From contig CM069877.1 in NCBI GenBank assembly GCA_036172665.1, forward strand, positions 10,746,501 to 10,810,500: a stretch of DNA of 64,000 nt. The letters are read 5' to 3'. A program made the position numbers and the translations under genes. This document shows, in pieces, positions 42,661-53,523 of this stretch (position 1 is its first letter; each line of letters begins with the position of its first letter). The stretch comes from Prosopocoilus inquinatus (Eukaryota; Arthropoda; Insecta; Coleoptera; Lucanidae). The notes beneath the pieces were generated by a model. It ran no database searches. It worked only from the letters and a program-made list of their open reading frames with translations, and was not told the origin of the DNA.

Positions 42661-43990
42661 TTTAATTTTGTTATTGCAACATCCTGCGATTTATTCTTCC
42701 CCTTTTTCTTTTATTAATTAAAAAATTAAGTAACAAGTTTTGGCATGTTGTACAGAATTTCGGTTTCTTACAGCGTGCTGAACTCGTCCCCGTTCTTTTA
42801 GGAAAGTAGGTGACAAAACCGTGCTGACTTGCTACCTACCTTTGAATATTGGCAAGATGTTGTGCCGGGGAAATTAACTACAACGCAATGCCAGCAGCTC
42901 AGTCGTGACGGGCGTGAGATTTAATCGAACGCGAGAAATTGAGCGCCACTTAATTTTGACGAAGAAATTAAGAAAGGGCAACTAGTATCAAGAAAAACAC
43001 CTTAAGCGTGTACAAGCGCCTTGCTTTATGAGTGTGTACGTGCCTTACCTAACAGTAACGAAATTAAGAACAAGTTAATTGTCTGAAAGCTTCAAGCCAG
43101 ATTAACATCAAAGGGATCCTTATTGGTTTTACAATGATCCAATCCTATCAAAAGAAATAGAATCTCTGAACGATATAGTTTATTTCAAACCACCACAAAA
43201 CAGGAGTGCCGAGGCCTCGAGGATTTTGCACTAATTCATCGCCGGAGTATTTTTAAACGAACGAAAGCGCAAACAAACATTTACTGACGCTCCGAAGCGC
43301 GCCACAAATTATTAAGGCGAAACCAACCATGCTTCCAAATGATCGAAAGGAGGGTTTGTACGAATCGAAACCAATGGGTATGACGTATATGACGTAAAAG
43401 AACGCCGATAACGTCAAAGGTCGACGGTAAGCTAACTGGCGAAATGTTAGCACGCAAAAACCTGTAGTTCACATAAACTGGTCTAACAAAAACAAAAAAT
43501 AGTCGGCTCCGGGAACTTTATGAGTGTCTGAATAACAATTTTTCCACAACAAATCTCAGGAGTCAGAAAAAATATGCGCTTTGCAATCATTTCAAGAGAT
43601 GATGTAATCCTATCAAAAGAAAAATAGAGTCTCCGAACGATATTGTTCAATTAAAACCACAAGGAATGCGGAAGTCTCGAGAATTTTGCACTAATTCGTT
43701 TTTAATCGCAGAGAAAAAGCTGGAAACTTTATGAGTGTCTGAAAGCATAGAATAATAATTGCGCCACAAATCTCACGAGCCAGAAAAAAAGATGCGCCTG
43801 CAATCGTTTCAACAGATAATGTACCTTAAGCGTGTACACGCGCCTTACTTTATGAGTGTGTACGCGCCTTACCTAACAGTAAGCTTCAACGAAATTAAGA
43901 ACAAGTTAATTGTCTGAAAGCTTCAAGCCACATCAACATCAAAGGGGGGATCCTTGTTGGTTTTACAAAGCGAAAAGATTATTTTAAAAA
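42661..43990. repeat. 0.4-kb-family and leader-type repeat fragments
   Basis: Contains two copies of a ~135-bp segment (about 42998-43132 and 43822-43958) sharing CCTTAAGCGTGTACA, CCTTACCTAACAGTAA and GTTAATTGTCTGAAAGCTTC. It also holds units of the family arrayed at 46.9-49.3 kb (CTTTATGAGTGTCTGA, ATGATCGAAAGGAGGG, GTCGACGGTAAGCTAACT). The CAGCAGCTCAGTCGTGACGG near 42890 resembles the leader duplication at 45.8-46.0 kb. Confidence 0.6.
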
Positions 43991-44013
43991 TTAATGATCG
44001 AAGTGTAAACGGT

Positions 44014-44213
44014 CAGAAAACAAAATGCATTGGATCAACCAAATCGTTGCTATTGACTGCATTTAATCAAAAATATTTGTTAAATTTGACTTTTTTAGTT
44101 GATCTAAGAAAAAAATGCATTGGATCAACCAAAAGAGCCAAATTTAACAAATATTCTTGATTAAATGCAGTCAATAGCAACGGTTTGGTTGATCCAATGC
44201 ATTTTGTTTCCTG
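44014..44213. mobile_element. MITE with CAGRAAACAAAATGCATTGG ends
   Basis: Left arm (44014-44091) and right arm (about 44136-44213) are inverted repeats beginning CAGAAAACAAAATGCATTGG and CAGGAAACAAAATGCATTGG. A third copy of the subterminal AAATGCATTGGATCAACCAA lies in the middle (about 44112-44132), in the same direction as the left arm. No clear target duplication. Non-coding. Confidence 0.75.
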
Positions 44214-44339
44214 AGTGCATTACTTGAAGCCAACCGATTTAGCCCTCGAAATGCGTGCGCCAATGTGTAGACTTCGTACCGATCGATTTTTCTAAAGTTA
44301 CTATTTGAGCTTGCGAGCTGTACAAACATTACAGATAGT

Positions 44340-44765
44340 TGCATAATAAAAAAAAGTTAAAGCGACAGATTATTTGAAGAATTCTTTAAAGCAGCACGCT
44401 AGAAATAATATGCATCAAAATAAACCACCTTTTCTGGAAAGTTCGACAAGTACAGTGCCATATCTAAGCAGCAGATTTTTGCATCGTAACAGACTCCTTT
44501 TCGTTTGTTTAAAAAAGAAAAAAAAATGATCTTGTTAAATGAATTTTACGCTCGAATACATCATAAAAAATTCAAAGCGACAGATTATTTGAAGAACTCT
44601 TTAAAGCAGCACGCCAGAAGTAATCTGCATCGAAATAAACCACCTTTTCCAGAACGTTCGACATGTACAGTGATGACCTAATGAACGGATTTTTGCACCG
44701 TAACAGACTCTTTTTCGCTAGTTAAAAAAAAATTAAAAAATAAACTTGTAAAATGAATTTGCTGC
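44340..44765. repeat. Two-copy ~215-bp tandem repeat
   Basis: AAAGCGACAGATTATTTGAA occurs near 44359 and 44574. Both copies share AATAAACCACCTTTTC, GTAACAGACTC and CTTGTTAAATGAATTT-like ends. The terminal ACGGATTTTTGCACCGTAAC recurs near 46623, joining this to the 46.6-kb segment. Confidence 0.75.
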
Positions 44766-45290
44766 CGGTTTCCTTCGACGCGACGCCCTCTCTAGCGCCT
44801 AATTCGCATTTGCATATTAATGCGAGCACCGAGGTCTTCAATATTAATTAAAAAAAAAAACCCACATTCCGCCTGGCTCTTCCGAAAACGAAAACTGTTC
44901 GTGACGTTGACGCGTACGAATTTCACGCCGCAGAGAAAGATGCGGTGCGGCGGCGGGCGGAGGAAACAAGAGAAGAAAAAAAACACACATTGCGATGAAA
45001 TTTGCCCAAAATGACTGTTTTAGGACCGGGGCGTGCGAACCCGTTAACGTGAAAACATGTGTGTGTGTTTTCATTGACCGGAAACAAAAAAAAGAGAAAA
45101 GAGAGAAAAAAAAAACGCTGCTGCAATCACACATGAGTGCGTCCGAAATTTTATTTTTACAGTGGATGATGAACGACCTCAATTTGCAACGCACGGGCGG
45201 CGCAGCGTTCCGGCTTTTTTCCCGCAAACAAATTAGAATGTTATGTTTTTGGTTTGGAAACATTTAAAATGCCTCCTGGAAATGTTCTGC
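44766..45290. other. Non-repetitive GC-richer islet
   Basis: Unique-looking CpG-retaining DNA (44930-44960). Frames up to 139 codons on the minus strand and 90 on the plus strand overlap and are inflated by A-rich tracts. No domain is recognisable. Confidence 0.3.
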
Positions 45291-45354
45291 TGGATTATTC
45301 TTTTACTGTTGTCCTTGAAAGTTGGAGTTCTTGGCTCGCGTTCCGGGGCGAAGT

Positions 45355-45530
45355 CCGGTTTTCCTCCACGTTTGCCGGTCGTCAACATCTAAAATCGATC
45401 AGATAACATCTCTATAAGTAAAAGCGAGTTCCTGTTGGATTAGGTGTCGTCTGATTGGGTGTTGACGTTCGGTTGCAGCCGTTGGCGACCAGCGAACGTG
45501 GAGGAAAAGCGGGTTTGAGGCGTGGCTGAC
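45355..45530. repeat. Inverted repeat, CCTCCACGTT type
   Basis: TTTTCCTCCACGTT followed by CGGTCGTCAAC (45358-45388) pairs with GTTGCAGCCG/CGACCAGCGAACGTGG plus AGGAAAA (45472-45512). The arms flank ~85 bp that itself contains GTTGACGTTC. It could be a foldback element or a hairpin within an LTR. Confidence 0.55.
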
Positions 45531-45688
45531 CGGGAAGGGAAAATTATTGAAACTAAAAGTGAGATTATTAACTCGAGAGAAATGCTTCAGTCAAACGGCG
45601 ACCGATAAATAAACAAAAAGTACGAACAAGTTAACAAAAAAGTACTAAAACAACATGGCGATCGAGAGACATCGCAGCAAATAAGTTT

Positions 45689-45706
45689 TGGCGCAACGTG
45701 AGGGGC
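45689..45706 (+). other. Degenerate tRNA-Lys-type primer binding site
   Basis: TGGCGCAACGTGAGGGGC resembles the intact site 42 bp downstream with small indels. Two such sites in tandem suggest a local duplication of the LTR/leader junction. Confidence 0.4.
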
Positions 45707-45730
45707 AATTAACCCGCACAAAGCACATTT

Positions 45731-45748
45731 TGGCGCCCAACGTGGGGC
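45731..45748 (+). other. tRNA-Lys primer binding site of an LTR retrotransposon
   Basis: TGGCGCCCAACGTGGGGC is the exact complement of the 3' end of the arthropod tRNA-Lys acceptor and T-arm sequence plus CCA, as far as I recall it. Such sites lie immediately inside the 5' LTR and prime minus-strand synthesis. AATAAA near 45606 upstream is consistent with an LTR. No gag or pol frame follows, so only the leader survives. Confidence 0.7.
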
Positions 45749-45801
45749 TTCCACTACCTAGCAACGTGCATAATTAGTGTGCTACCTACTTGGATAGGTT
45801 C

Positions 45802-46050
45802 AAAATCTGTGCTGAGTAGCCAGCAGCTTCCGTCGTGACGGGTGTGGGTGTTAATTAATGCGAACTAATCTTGCCCAGAAACGAGGTCAGAATTCAAGAA
45901 ACAGAAAATAGAAGCGACTCAAATTTTGTGCTGAGTAGAGTACAGCCAGCAGCTTCAGTCGTGATGAGTGTGGGTGTTAATTAATGCGAACTAATCTTGC
46001 CTAGAGACGAGGTCAGAATTCAAGAAACAGAAAATAGAAACGACTCAAAT
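45802..46050. repeat. Two-copy ~120-bp leader duplication
   Basis: Copies starting near 45802 and 45921 share TGTGCTGAGTAG, CCAGCAGCTTC.GTCGTGA, TTAATTAATGCGAACTAATC and GAGGTCAGAATTCAAGAAAC. They lie in the leader position downstream of the primer binding site. A diverged version (CAGCAGCTCAGTCGTGACGG) is at about 42890. Confidence 0.8.
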
Positions 46051-46895
46051 TATGCAACAATAGTTTAATGTCGCAAACAAGTCAAACAGTTGCCAAATTT
46101 GTGGCGGGCTTAACCTACAACATTAAAACAAACCAGATTTAACCACTGGCGGATCCGTCATCAGTTTCACAAATTGTCAACTCCTGTACCTAAAATATAT
46201 CCTTGGCGCGAAACGCCCAATACAACAGTAAATATCAGAAAACGCAATTGGCGTGAAGCGCCCAAATCAATCGCAAGGCCATAACGCAATCAATCTGAAT
46301 AATCCTACCTGAGAACTATTCCTTGGAGATTATTCTCTAGCTTCCCACGTCGGCGTATGAAGACGTCGAGTCGACGCACAGAGCGTCGAAAAAGCGTCGT
46401 TCTTTTAAGCAACTCATCCAACGTAAACCAACCAAGAAGCCTAAGCTCAATGCAAAGCGGGTAGCCTCAAGTTATCACCAAATCATTAAAACCTGAAGCC
46501 GAAATTAAAAGTCGAAACTAAATGCCTGCCCGGAACTCCACGAACCAGGCTTGAGACAAACTCTAACTCCAATGAGCTTACAACTAAAAACTGAATTGTG
46601 CGAAATTTTAAGGCCGCAATACTACGGATTTTTGCACCGTAACAGACTCTTTTCCGCTTGTTTAAAAATAAATAATTAAACTTGTAAAATGAATTTTATG
46701 CACGAAAACATTATCAGAGACGGCGACGCTGCCGGTGTTCTTCGACGCACCGACACGACCGAGTCAGACATGACGAAAAAACCTTCCACAAAGATCAAAA
46801 AACAACCAAAGTGTGTACCGACCGTCAGGAAGGACACAACGCAAAAATGGGACAGAGTTCCGACAAACAACATCACTAGGTGCTGAGGATATCGC
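46051..46895 (+). mobile_element. LTR-element leader remnant
   Basis: Continues from the primer-binding-site region. 46130-46290 matches the inverted segment at 40.4-40.6 kb, with periodic TTGGCG.GAA.CGCCCAA motifs (about 46200 and 46248). The ACGGATTTTTGCACCGTAAC end near 46623 links it to 44.3-44.8 kb. The 65-66-codon frames at 46676-46886 have no domain. Gag/pol is missing. Confidence 0.4.
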
Positions 46896-46899
46896 TAAA

Positions 46900-49300
46900 A
46901 CGATTGACTCTCCGAAACGCGCCACAAATTAATAAGACGAAACCAACCATCCCCCCAAATGTTCGAAAATAGGGTTTGCATGAATCAAGACCAACATGAC
47001 ATAAGCAAGAACCAATGGAAATCAATTTGACGCAAGGGAACACCAATAACGTCAAGGGCCAATTAAACTATCCGTCGGAATGTTAGCTCGCAAAAACCTG
47101 TAATAAACTGATCTAATAAAAAAAAACAGACAGCGCCGGCAACTTTATGAGTGTCTGGATGCATGGAATAACAATTTCGCCACAACAAATCTCACGAGCC
47201 ACAAAAAAGGAGGGTTTGTACGAATCAACACCAACGTGACATAAGCAGGGACCAAGGGGTGTCAATCTGACGTAAGAGAACACTAATAACGTCAAAGGTC
47301 CTATCAATCCTATCAAAATAAATAGAATCTTTGAACGATATTGTTTATTTAAAATCACCACAAAACAGAAGTGCCGTGGCCTCGAGAATTTTGCACTAAT
47401 TCATGGCCGGAGTATTTTTAAACAAACGAAGGCGCAAACAAACATTTACTGACGCTCCGAAGCGCGCCACAAATGATTAAGGCGAAACCAACCATGCCTC
47501 CAAATGATCGAAAGGGGGATTTGTACGAGTCGAAACCGACGGGATCAACTAGTATCAATATGACGTAAGAGAACGTCAATAACGTCAAAGGTCGACGGTA
47601 AGCTAACTATCGAAATGTTAGCTCGCAGAAGCCTGTAGTTCACATAAACTGGTCTAACAAAAACAAAAAACAGACGGCTCCGGGAACTTTATGAGTGTCT
47701 GAATAACAATTTCGCCACAACAAATCTCACGAGTCAGAAAAAAGGTGCGTTTGCAATCGTTGCAGCAGATGATTCGATTCTATCAAAAGAAACAGAATCT
47801 CTGAAGAGTATTGTTTATTTGAAACCACCACAAAACAGGAGTGCCGAGTCCTCGAGGATTTTGTACTAATTCATGGCCGGAGTATTTTTAAACGAACGAA
47901 AGCGCAAACAAACATTTACTGCCACCACGCCTCCAAATGATCGAAAGGAGGGTTTGTACGAATCGAAACCAACGGGACCAACGGGTATGACGTAAGAGAA
48001 CGCCAATAACGTCAAAGGTCAACGGTGAGTCAACTATCGAAATGTTAGCACGCAGAAACCTGTAGTTCACATAAACTGGCCTAACAAAAACAAAAAAACA
48101 GACGGCTCCGGGAACTTTATGAGTGTCTGATTAACAATTTCGCCACAACAAATCTCACGAATCAGAAAAAAGATGCGCTTGCAATCATTTCACCAGATGA
48201 TGCAATCCTATCAAAAGAAAAATAGAGTCTCTGAACGGTATTGTTCCTTTAAAACCACGAGGAGTGCGGAGGCCTCGAGAATTTTGCACTAATTTGTGAC
48301 CGGAGTATTTTTAAACGAGGGAAAGCTTAAAATAAAACGTAAAGCGTGAGAGTATTTGCAATTCGCGTAGTCAGTCACTCTAACGGCGACGAAGCGGTCA
48401 TGAAAAAGTGTTTGTAATAGCAATAAAGCTCCGAGGAATTGGATGAGGCAGATCAAGTGTTTTTAAACGCAGAGAAAGAGCTGGAAACTTTGGAAACTTT
48501 ATGAGTGTCTGAACGCATAGAATAACAATTTCGCCACAGCAAATTTCACGAGCCAGAAAAAAAGATGCGCCTGCAACCGTTTCAACAGATGAAGCAATCC
48601 TGTCAAAAGAAATAGAATCTCCAAATGATTTTGTTTATTTAAAGCCACCAAAAGAGTGTCGTCGAGGTCTTGAGAATTTTGTACTAATTCATGACCGGAG
48701 CATTTCGAAACAGACGAAATCCCAAACAAACGTTTGAAACAAAACGGAAAGCTTGAGATTATCTGCAGTTCGCTTAATCAGTGGTTACTCCAGCGACGCC
48801 GAAGTGATCATAAAAAAGTGTTTTTTAATAGTAATACAGTTGCAAGGAATTGGATGCGGTAAACCAAGCGTCTTTAAACGCGGAGAAAACGCCGGAAATT
48901 TTATATGTGTCTGAACACAAGAAATGACACAAATTTCGCCACAAATGTCACGAGCCAGAAACAAAATGTGCTTGCAGTCGTTTCAACAGATGATGTAATC
49001 CTATCAAAAGAAACAGAATCTCCGAACGATATTGTTTATTTAAAACCACCAAAAGAGAGCGACGTGGTCTCGAGAATTTTACGCTAAGTCATGGCCGGAG
49101 TATTTCGATATGAACGAAAGCATAAACAAATGGTTAAAATAAAACGCATGGCGTCAGATTATTTGCAATTCGCCTACTTAGATGCGACGCCGACGAACCG
49201 ATCATAAAAAGCTGTCTAAATCGTAATAAAATTCCGAGGAATTGGATGCGACAAATGAAGCGCTTTTAAACGCAGAGGAAGGAATGTCTTAATATTGCGA
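46900..49300. repeat. ~0.4-0.47-kb tandem array
   Basis: Five or more units. The segment AAACCACCAAAA(G/C)AG..GTGCCG..CTCGAGAATTTTGCACTAA occurs near 47346, 47816, 48246, 48640 and 49035 (spacings ~470, 430, 394, 395), and again at about 43186 and 43650. Units also share CTTTATGAGTGTCTGA and TCTCACGAGCCAGAAAAAA. One frame, open for 60 codons at 48905-49087, encodes DDVILSKETESPNDIVYLKP. Its counterpart is visible but interrupted in other units, so an ancestral coding segment is possible. Confidence 0.85.
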
Positions 49301-49990
49301 AGACAGAAATAAATGCGAGTCGGACGGAACATACAGGTCAATTTTCTGAAAGCTCTTTTCACACCGTAACAAGTGGTACGTGTGTTTGGTTGCGAGACTG
49401 CATCCGACTTTGCTAGATGTTTTCCTCATTTGTCATTTGCCAAATTAATCTAGGGCAAACATAACTCTGGCAAAAAAACAAAAATGTTCTTAAAAACATT
49501 CAAGAGATGATGTAGTTCAATTTATCAAGCGCGGTAATAATGGCGTCGTGCAGGTGCACATACGGTCGTTCTCAATAGTCGAGTTGCTTTTATTGCTCGG
49601 CCGCAGAGACTTCATGCTGTAACCAATGAAGGAAATTCTTTTGAACAGAGCGTCGTGGACCGTACCGACCATAAAACCGTATATATCAGAAACGGCGAGT
49701 GTTTATGAGAGGTCGGTCTTCTTTACGATACCGACGAGTCAGGTCCGGAGCTCCGGGCTGCCCATAATAAAATTAATGGAAGGCAATCGATAGGTTGCCC
49801 CCGCAGGTCAGATTATTCGAAGCTGCCGGCTATTTATTACGGCCCCCATTGTTTTGCACGCGCACCCACCTGCATACGTTATAAATGTCGGAGACGAGAA
49901 CCGAATCTCTCCGAAAAGAAGAAAAAAAATGAAAAATCGCGTGCAGCTGCGGTCGCTCTCAACTCGATTTCGATTCGCTCGCCTTTTCGA
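49301..49990. other. Non-repetitive GC-richer islet
   Basis: Unique DNA with CpG stretches and conserved-looking blocks (near 49770-49900, for example GGCAATCGATAGGTTGCC, an inverted repeat). No gene or RNA is recognised. Confidence 0.35.
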
Positions 49991-50146
49991 ATTTGAAACT
50001 TTAGTTTTATTTTTTTGAAAGCAACTTACTCCGACACACCCTGTGTTTGACTTTTAAATTTTATTTTTACTTCTTCGAAGGCAACTTATTCCGAAACACC
50101 CTGTGCTTTACGTTTGCGATTATAAAATAATGATTGCGATTGTTGT
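49991..50146. repeat. Two-copy ACACCCTGTG repeat
   Basis: Two ~62-bp direct copies (about 49993-50112) share AAGGCAACTTA/AAAGCAACTTA, TTCCGAAACACCCTGTG and TTTTATTTTTA. The core is the complement of CAGGGTGT, linking it to the large satellite superfamily. Confidence 0.65.
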
Positions 50147-50260
50147 TGTTACGGTAATAGTAAAGAGGAACGTGGTCAGACAAAAACACATTTATTAAAA
50201 TAAATAAATAAATAATTACATGATTGGGGTTACTCTACACTTTCGTAACAAGAATTCGAT
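50147..50260. mobile_element. LTR-like terminus
   Basis: Begins TGTTACGGTAATAG, with AATAAATAAATAATTACATG further in. This parallels the LTR-like copies at 30.9 and 32.5-33.0 kb (TGTTACGGTAATTTTGGG, AATAAATTAACTTACATG). It sits at the left edge of the 275-bp array. The right boundary is unclear. Confidence 0.4.
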
Positions 50261-51638
50261 GTAACCATCGAATTCCTCGGAATTTTTTACTCATATGAGA
50301 ATGGCCGTTTTCCGTTGTGACGCCGTTTAGGGGTCGAGAAAAAATCGCGAAAGAGATTCGCGAGTTTGTACATATATCAGATGAAACGTCTCGGTGAGTG
50401 GAGGTAGAAAATTTAGGATCAGCATGATTCGTCGATCCTAGATCGCGGTATAAAGCCGGTGCATTATTTAAACGGCGGGAGACGTATGTTTTGTTTTTTT
50501 TTTCTTAATCCGGACCTGCGTCTGTTCGTATCCAGAATTCATTGCAACCATCGGATTCCTTGGATATTTTTACTCATACGAGACTGGCAGTTTCGCATTC
50601 TGACGCCGTTTAGGGGTCGAAAAAATTCGCGAATTTGCACATCAGATGAAACGTCTCGGTGAGTGAAGGTGGAAAACCGCATCGATTGATTGATTTATCG
50701 ATTCTGGATGCGGTACACTGCCGATGGAATAATTAAAAGGGTGGGAGACGTAAGTTTTTCTTAAAATTCCGGCCATGGGAGAGTTCGTATCCAGAATTCG
50801 TTGCAACCGTCGAATTCCTTGGATTTTTCTACTCATATGAAATTGACAGTTTCGCATTCTGACACCGTTTAGGGGTTGAAAAAAACTTGCTTTGAATCGG
50901 TCAGTACCACTTCGTCGCACATCAGATGAAACGTCTCGGTGAGTAGAGATGGAAAATCGTGTTAGTTTGATTCGATCCTAGACGGCCGTATGAAGGCCGG
51001 TGGAATAATTAAAAGGGCCGGACACGTAAGTTCTTTTTTAAATCCGGATCTGCGCGTGTTCATATTCATAATTTGTTGCAACCATCGGATTCCTTGGATT
51101 TTTTTACTCACATGAGAGTGGCAGTTTCACGTTTTGACGCCGTTTAGGGGTTGAAAGAAAATCGCGAATTTGCTCGGAATCGGTTAGTACGCATCGTTGC
51201 GCATATTAGATGAAACATCTCGATGAGTGGAGGTGGAAAATCGTGTCTGTTTGAGTTTTTGGTTCTAGATGGCCGTATAAAGTCGATGGAATAATCAGAA
51301 GGGACGGAGAGGTATGTCTTTTTAAATCCGGATCTGCACGCCTTCGTATTCAGGATTCGTTGCACCTATCGGATTACTTGGATTTTTCTACTCACATGAG
51401 AGTAGCAGTTTCTCATTTTGATGCCGTTTAGGGGTCGAGAAAAATTAGTGAACTTTCTTCGAATCGGTCAGTACGCACATCAGATGAAACGTCTCGGTGA
51501 GTGGAGGTGGAAAATTGCATCGGTTCGATTTCTCGATCGCAAATAGCGGTATAAAGCCGGTGGAATAATTAAAGGACCCGTAGACGTAAGTTTTTTTTTT
51601 AATCCGGATCTGCGCGTGTTGGAATCCAGAATTCGTTG
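50261..51638. repeat. ~275-bp tandem array, left part
   Basis: Five units, with ACGTCTCGGTGAGTGG or a variant near 50388, 50650, 50931, 51211 and 51489. Each unit has GAATTCGTTGCAACC, ATCGGATTCCTTGGA, GACGCCGTTTAGGGGTCGA, GTGGAATAATTAAAAGGG and GAGACGTAAGT followed by a T tract and AATCCGGATCTGCGCG. The GTAAGT, T tract and CAG sequence in each unit mimics splice signals. The array resumes at 53.52 kb. Confidence 0.9.
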
Positions 51639-51639
51639 A

Positions 51640-51870
51640 CTGGCATTGAAACATTCTATAGACGTTGGCGCAGGTGTCATCGACGAAGATTACCGTGGAA
51701 TAATAAAAGTCGTCCTGTTTAATCATTCAGATGTACCGTATGAGATAGCGAACGGTGATCGGATCGCTCAATTAATCTGTCGACAAATTTACTATCCGGA
51801 ATTAGAAGAAGTCACAGAATTATCATCTACAGTTCGAGGTGACAACGGTTTCGGATCAACTGGTATTTGA
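51640..51870 (+). pseudogene. dUTPase C-terminal half (dUTP diphosphatase fragment)
   Basis: From about 51640 the plus strand encodes [20 protein letters not shown] (the end of conserved dUTPase motif 2 and all of motif 3, with the catalytic Asp and the Tyr of the uracil pocket). Motif 4 follows as NGDRIAQLI, then [10 protein letters not shown], which is motif 5, the phosphate-binding tail, with Asn at a usual Gly. It ends in TGA at 51868-51870. Trimeric dUTPases of ~140-165 residues convert dUTP to dUMP. Only ~75 residues are present, and motif 1 and most of motif 2 are missing. The upstream codon is a stop and the sequence is satellite. The frame is undamaged, so it may be a recent fragment or the last coding exon of a gene whose other exons are not visible. 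AATAAA lies downstream near 51978 and 52152. Confidence 0.85.
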
Positions 51871-53523
51871 CAACACTGAACGCAGTTCCTATTGCAAGAT
51901 ACGTAACATGTATTTTTGTTTTCGTAAAAATTCTATTGTTTACATTCAGAAAATAGACTTGTTGCAAGAGGCGAATCAATAAAAAGGAAACAATTTATAA
52001 AATTGAAACCGTTAACACACAGCGGCAAGGAAAATAGCGATTTGTATTGTAATGAAACAATATTTTTAAGTCCTAAATAATTATAACGTTTAAATTATAC
52101 CAATTAGAATATTTGTTATTATGTTATTAATTAGTAAATTTTTATCTCTAAATAAATGATTTTGCACGAGCGTTTTATCAATCGTCCTGACCTCTTGCTT
52201 AACCCCTCCCGATTACGCTGTTTACCGCGCGAATCTCACCTCGGAATACACACTACTTTCTGCTGCCCTGTAACTCTCCGCAATTCAATTCACTCGTTTA
52301 AATAGGTAAGCAATTTTTTTACCTCGGCCAAGGGTAGCCTAGGGGATGCCCGCACACCACTTCACCACCTGAGAAAAAATTTTCCACCCGTCTTTTTCGC
52401 ACACTTCTTGCAAAATTACGCGTCAACGCAAGAACTAGCGCCAGCAAAAAAGAAATCTCTTGCAACCTCCTCTGGTGATTGACGACGGCGCTTCTTCGCG
52501 AGAACCAGAAAAAAATTCTTCTGCGACCACCTCTCGCCATCGTCGACTGTCTCTTTCACCTCAGCAAAAAAAAAAAATACTCAGCAACCTCTTCTGGCAA
52601 AATTACGTCATTGTCGACGAGTCTTCAACTACAAGAGCCAAAGTGGTTACTTCGTCTGCATAAAAAACCACCCCTCAATTACTTCTTCAACATAAAGACT
52701 ACCCCTAACCATAGGGATGACCTTCAACGGTGGTCACTGTGGATGGACATGCCATCGAGTGGTCCCAGGATCCCTCTGGTATTACTACTCAGGTGCAAAT
52801 AAATGCTCCGCAGCACATATTTTGTTTCATACATAATGCAGATTTTTGTTTTGCGATACGGTGCTATATAAATTCTTATATTTAATTAATTAATTATTAA
52901 GCAAAGGAAAACTATTATTCATGAAAAATGCATTAAAATTATTAATTTTTTTTTTTAATTAAATAAATAAAAAATAATTAAAAAGCGATGGGACGCGGGA
53001 GTATGGAACATTCGCAGAAAAGCGCAAAATGATTTCAGCCAAAATTATGTGCATTAAATAATAATAAGTAAGTGATAATATGAAAATTAATAGTCGTTTC
53101 TGTTTTGAAGAAAAAATCTACCTGAAACCTGTAAGACCGAGATAAATTAATGTAGTGTGTACGAAGAAGTTTTGCCTACGGCAAGATAATTAAAATGTGT
53201 AAAATTAGTGAACAAAAAAAAAACGATTTCAAGATTAATTAGCTGTATTAGAATGTAATGAATATTAATAATTGTCGAATGCTAAAATTCCAACCATGTA
53301 TATAACGTATATAACGCGCATATAATGGATTGTGGCGACACCGGAATGCTATATTTTTAGTATTTAGAAGGAATGCGTTTCTGTGTTTACGTTTGCGTTT
53401 ACTTTTTTCTTGTTAAGTGAACGTAAGCATTTATGTGTATGTCTGGAGAAAGTATAAGCAAAAGGTAAGGATGCGTGTTGTTTATTTATCAAGAGTAAAA
53501 TAAAATTACAGTCGTTTTCGTGC
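51871..53523. other. Remainder of the segment splitting the 275-bp array
   Basis: Starts as a 3'-UTR-like AT-rich stretch after the dUTPase stop. 52200-52800 holds a loose repeat of CTTGCAA..CTCCTCTGG and ATTGTCGACGA/ATTGACGACGG motifs. 52800-53500 is AT-rich. Frames of 67-107 codons are not recognisable. The whole insert (~1.88 kb) lacks obvious terminal repeats. Confidence 0.4.

Noticed and set aside
44844..45263. 139-codon minus-strand frame
   Set aside because: Length is inflated by A-rich tracts read as poly-Phe; no conserved motif.
52479..52802. 107-codon plus-strand frame near the dUTPase fragment
   Set aside because: Lies in a loose CTCCTCTGG-type repeat, not in frame with the dUTPase and with no domain.
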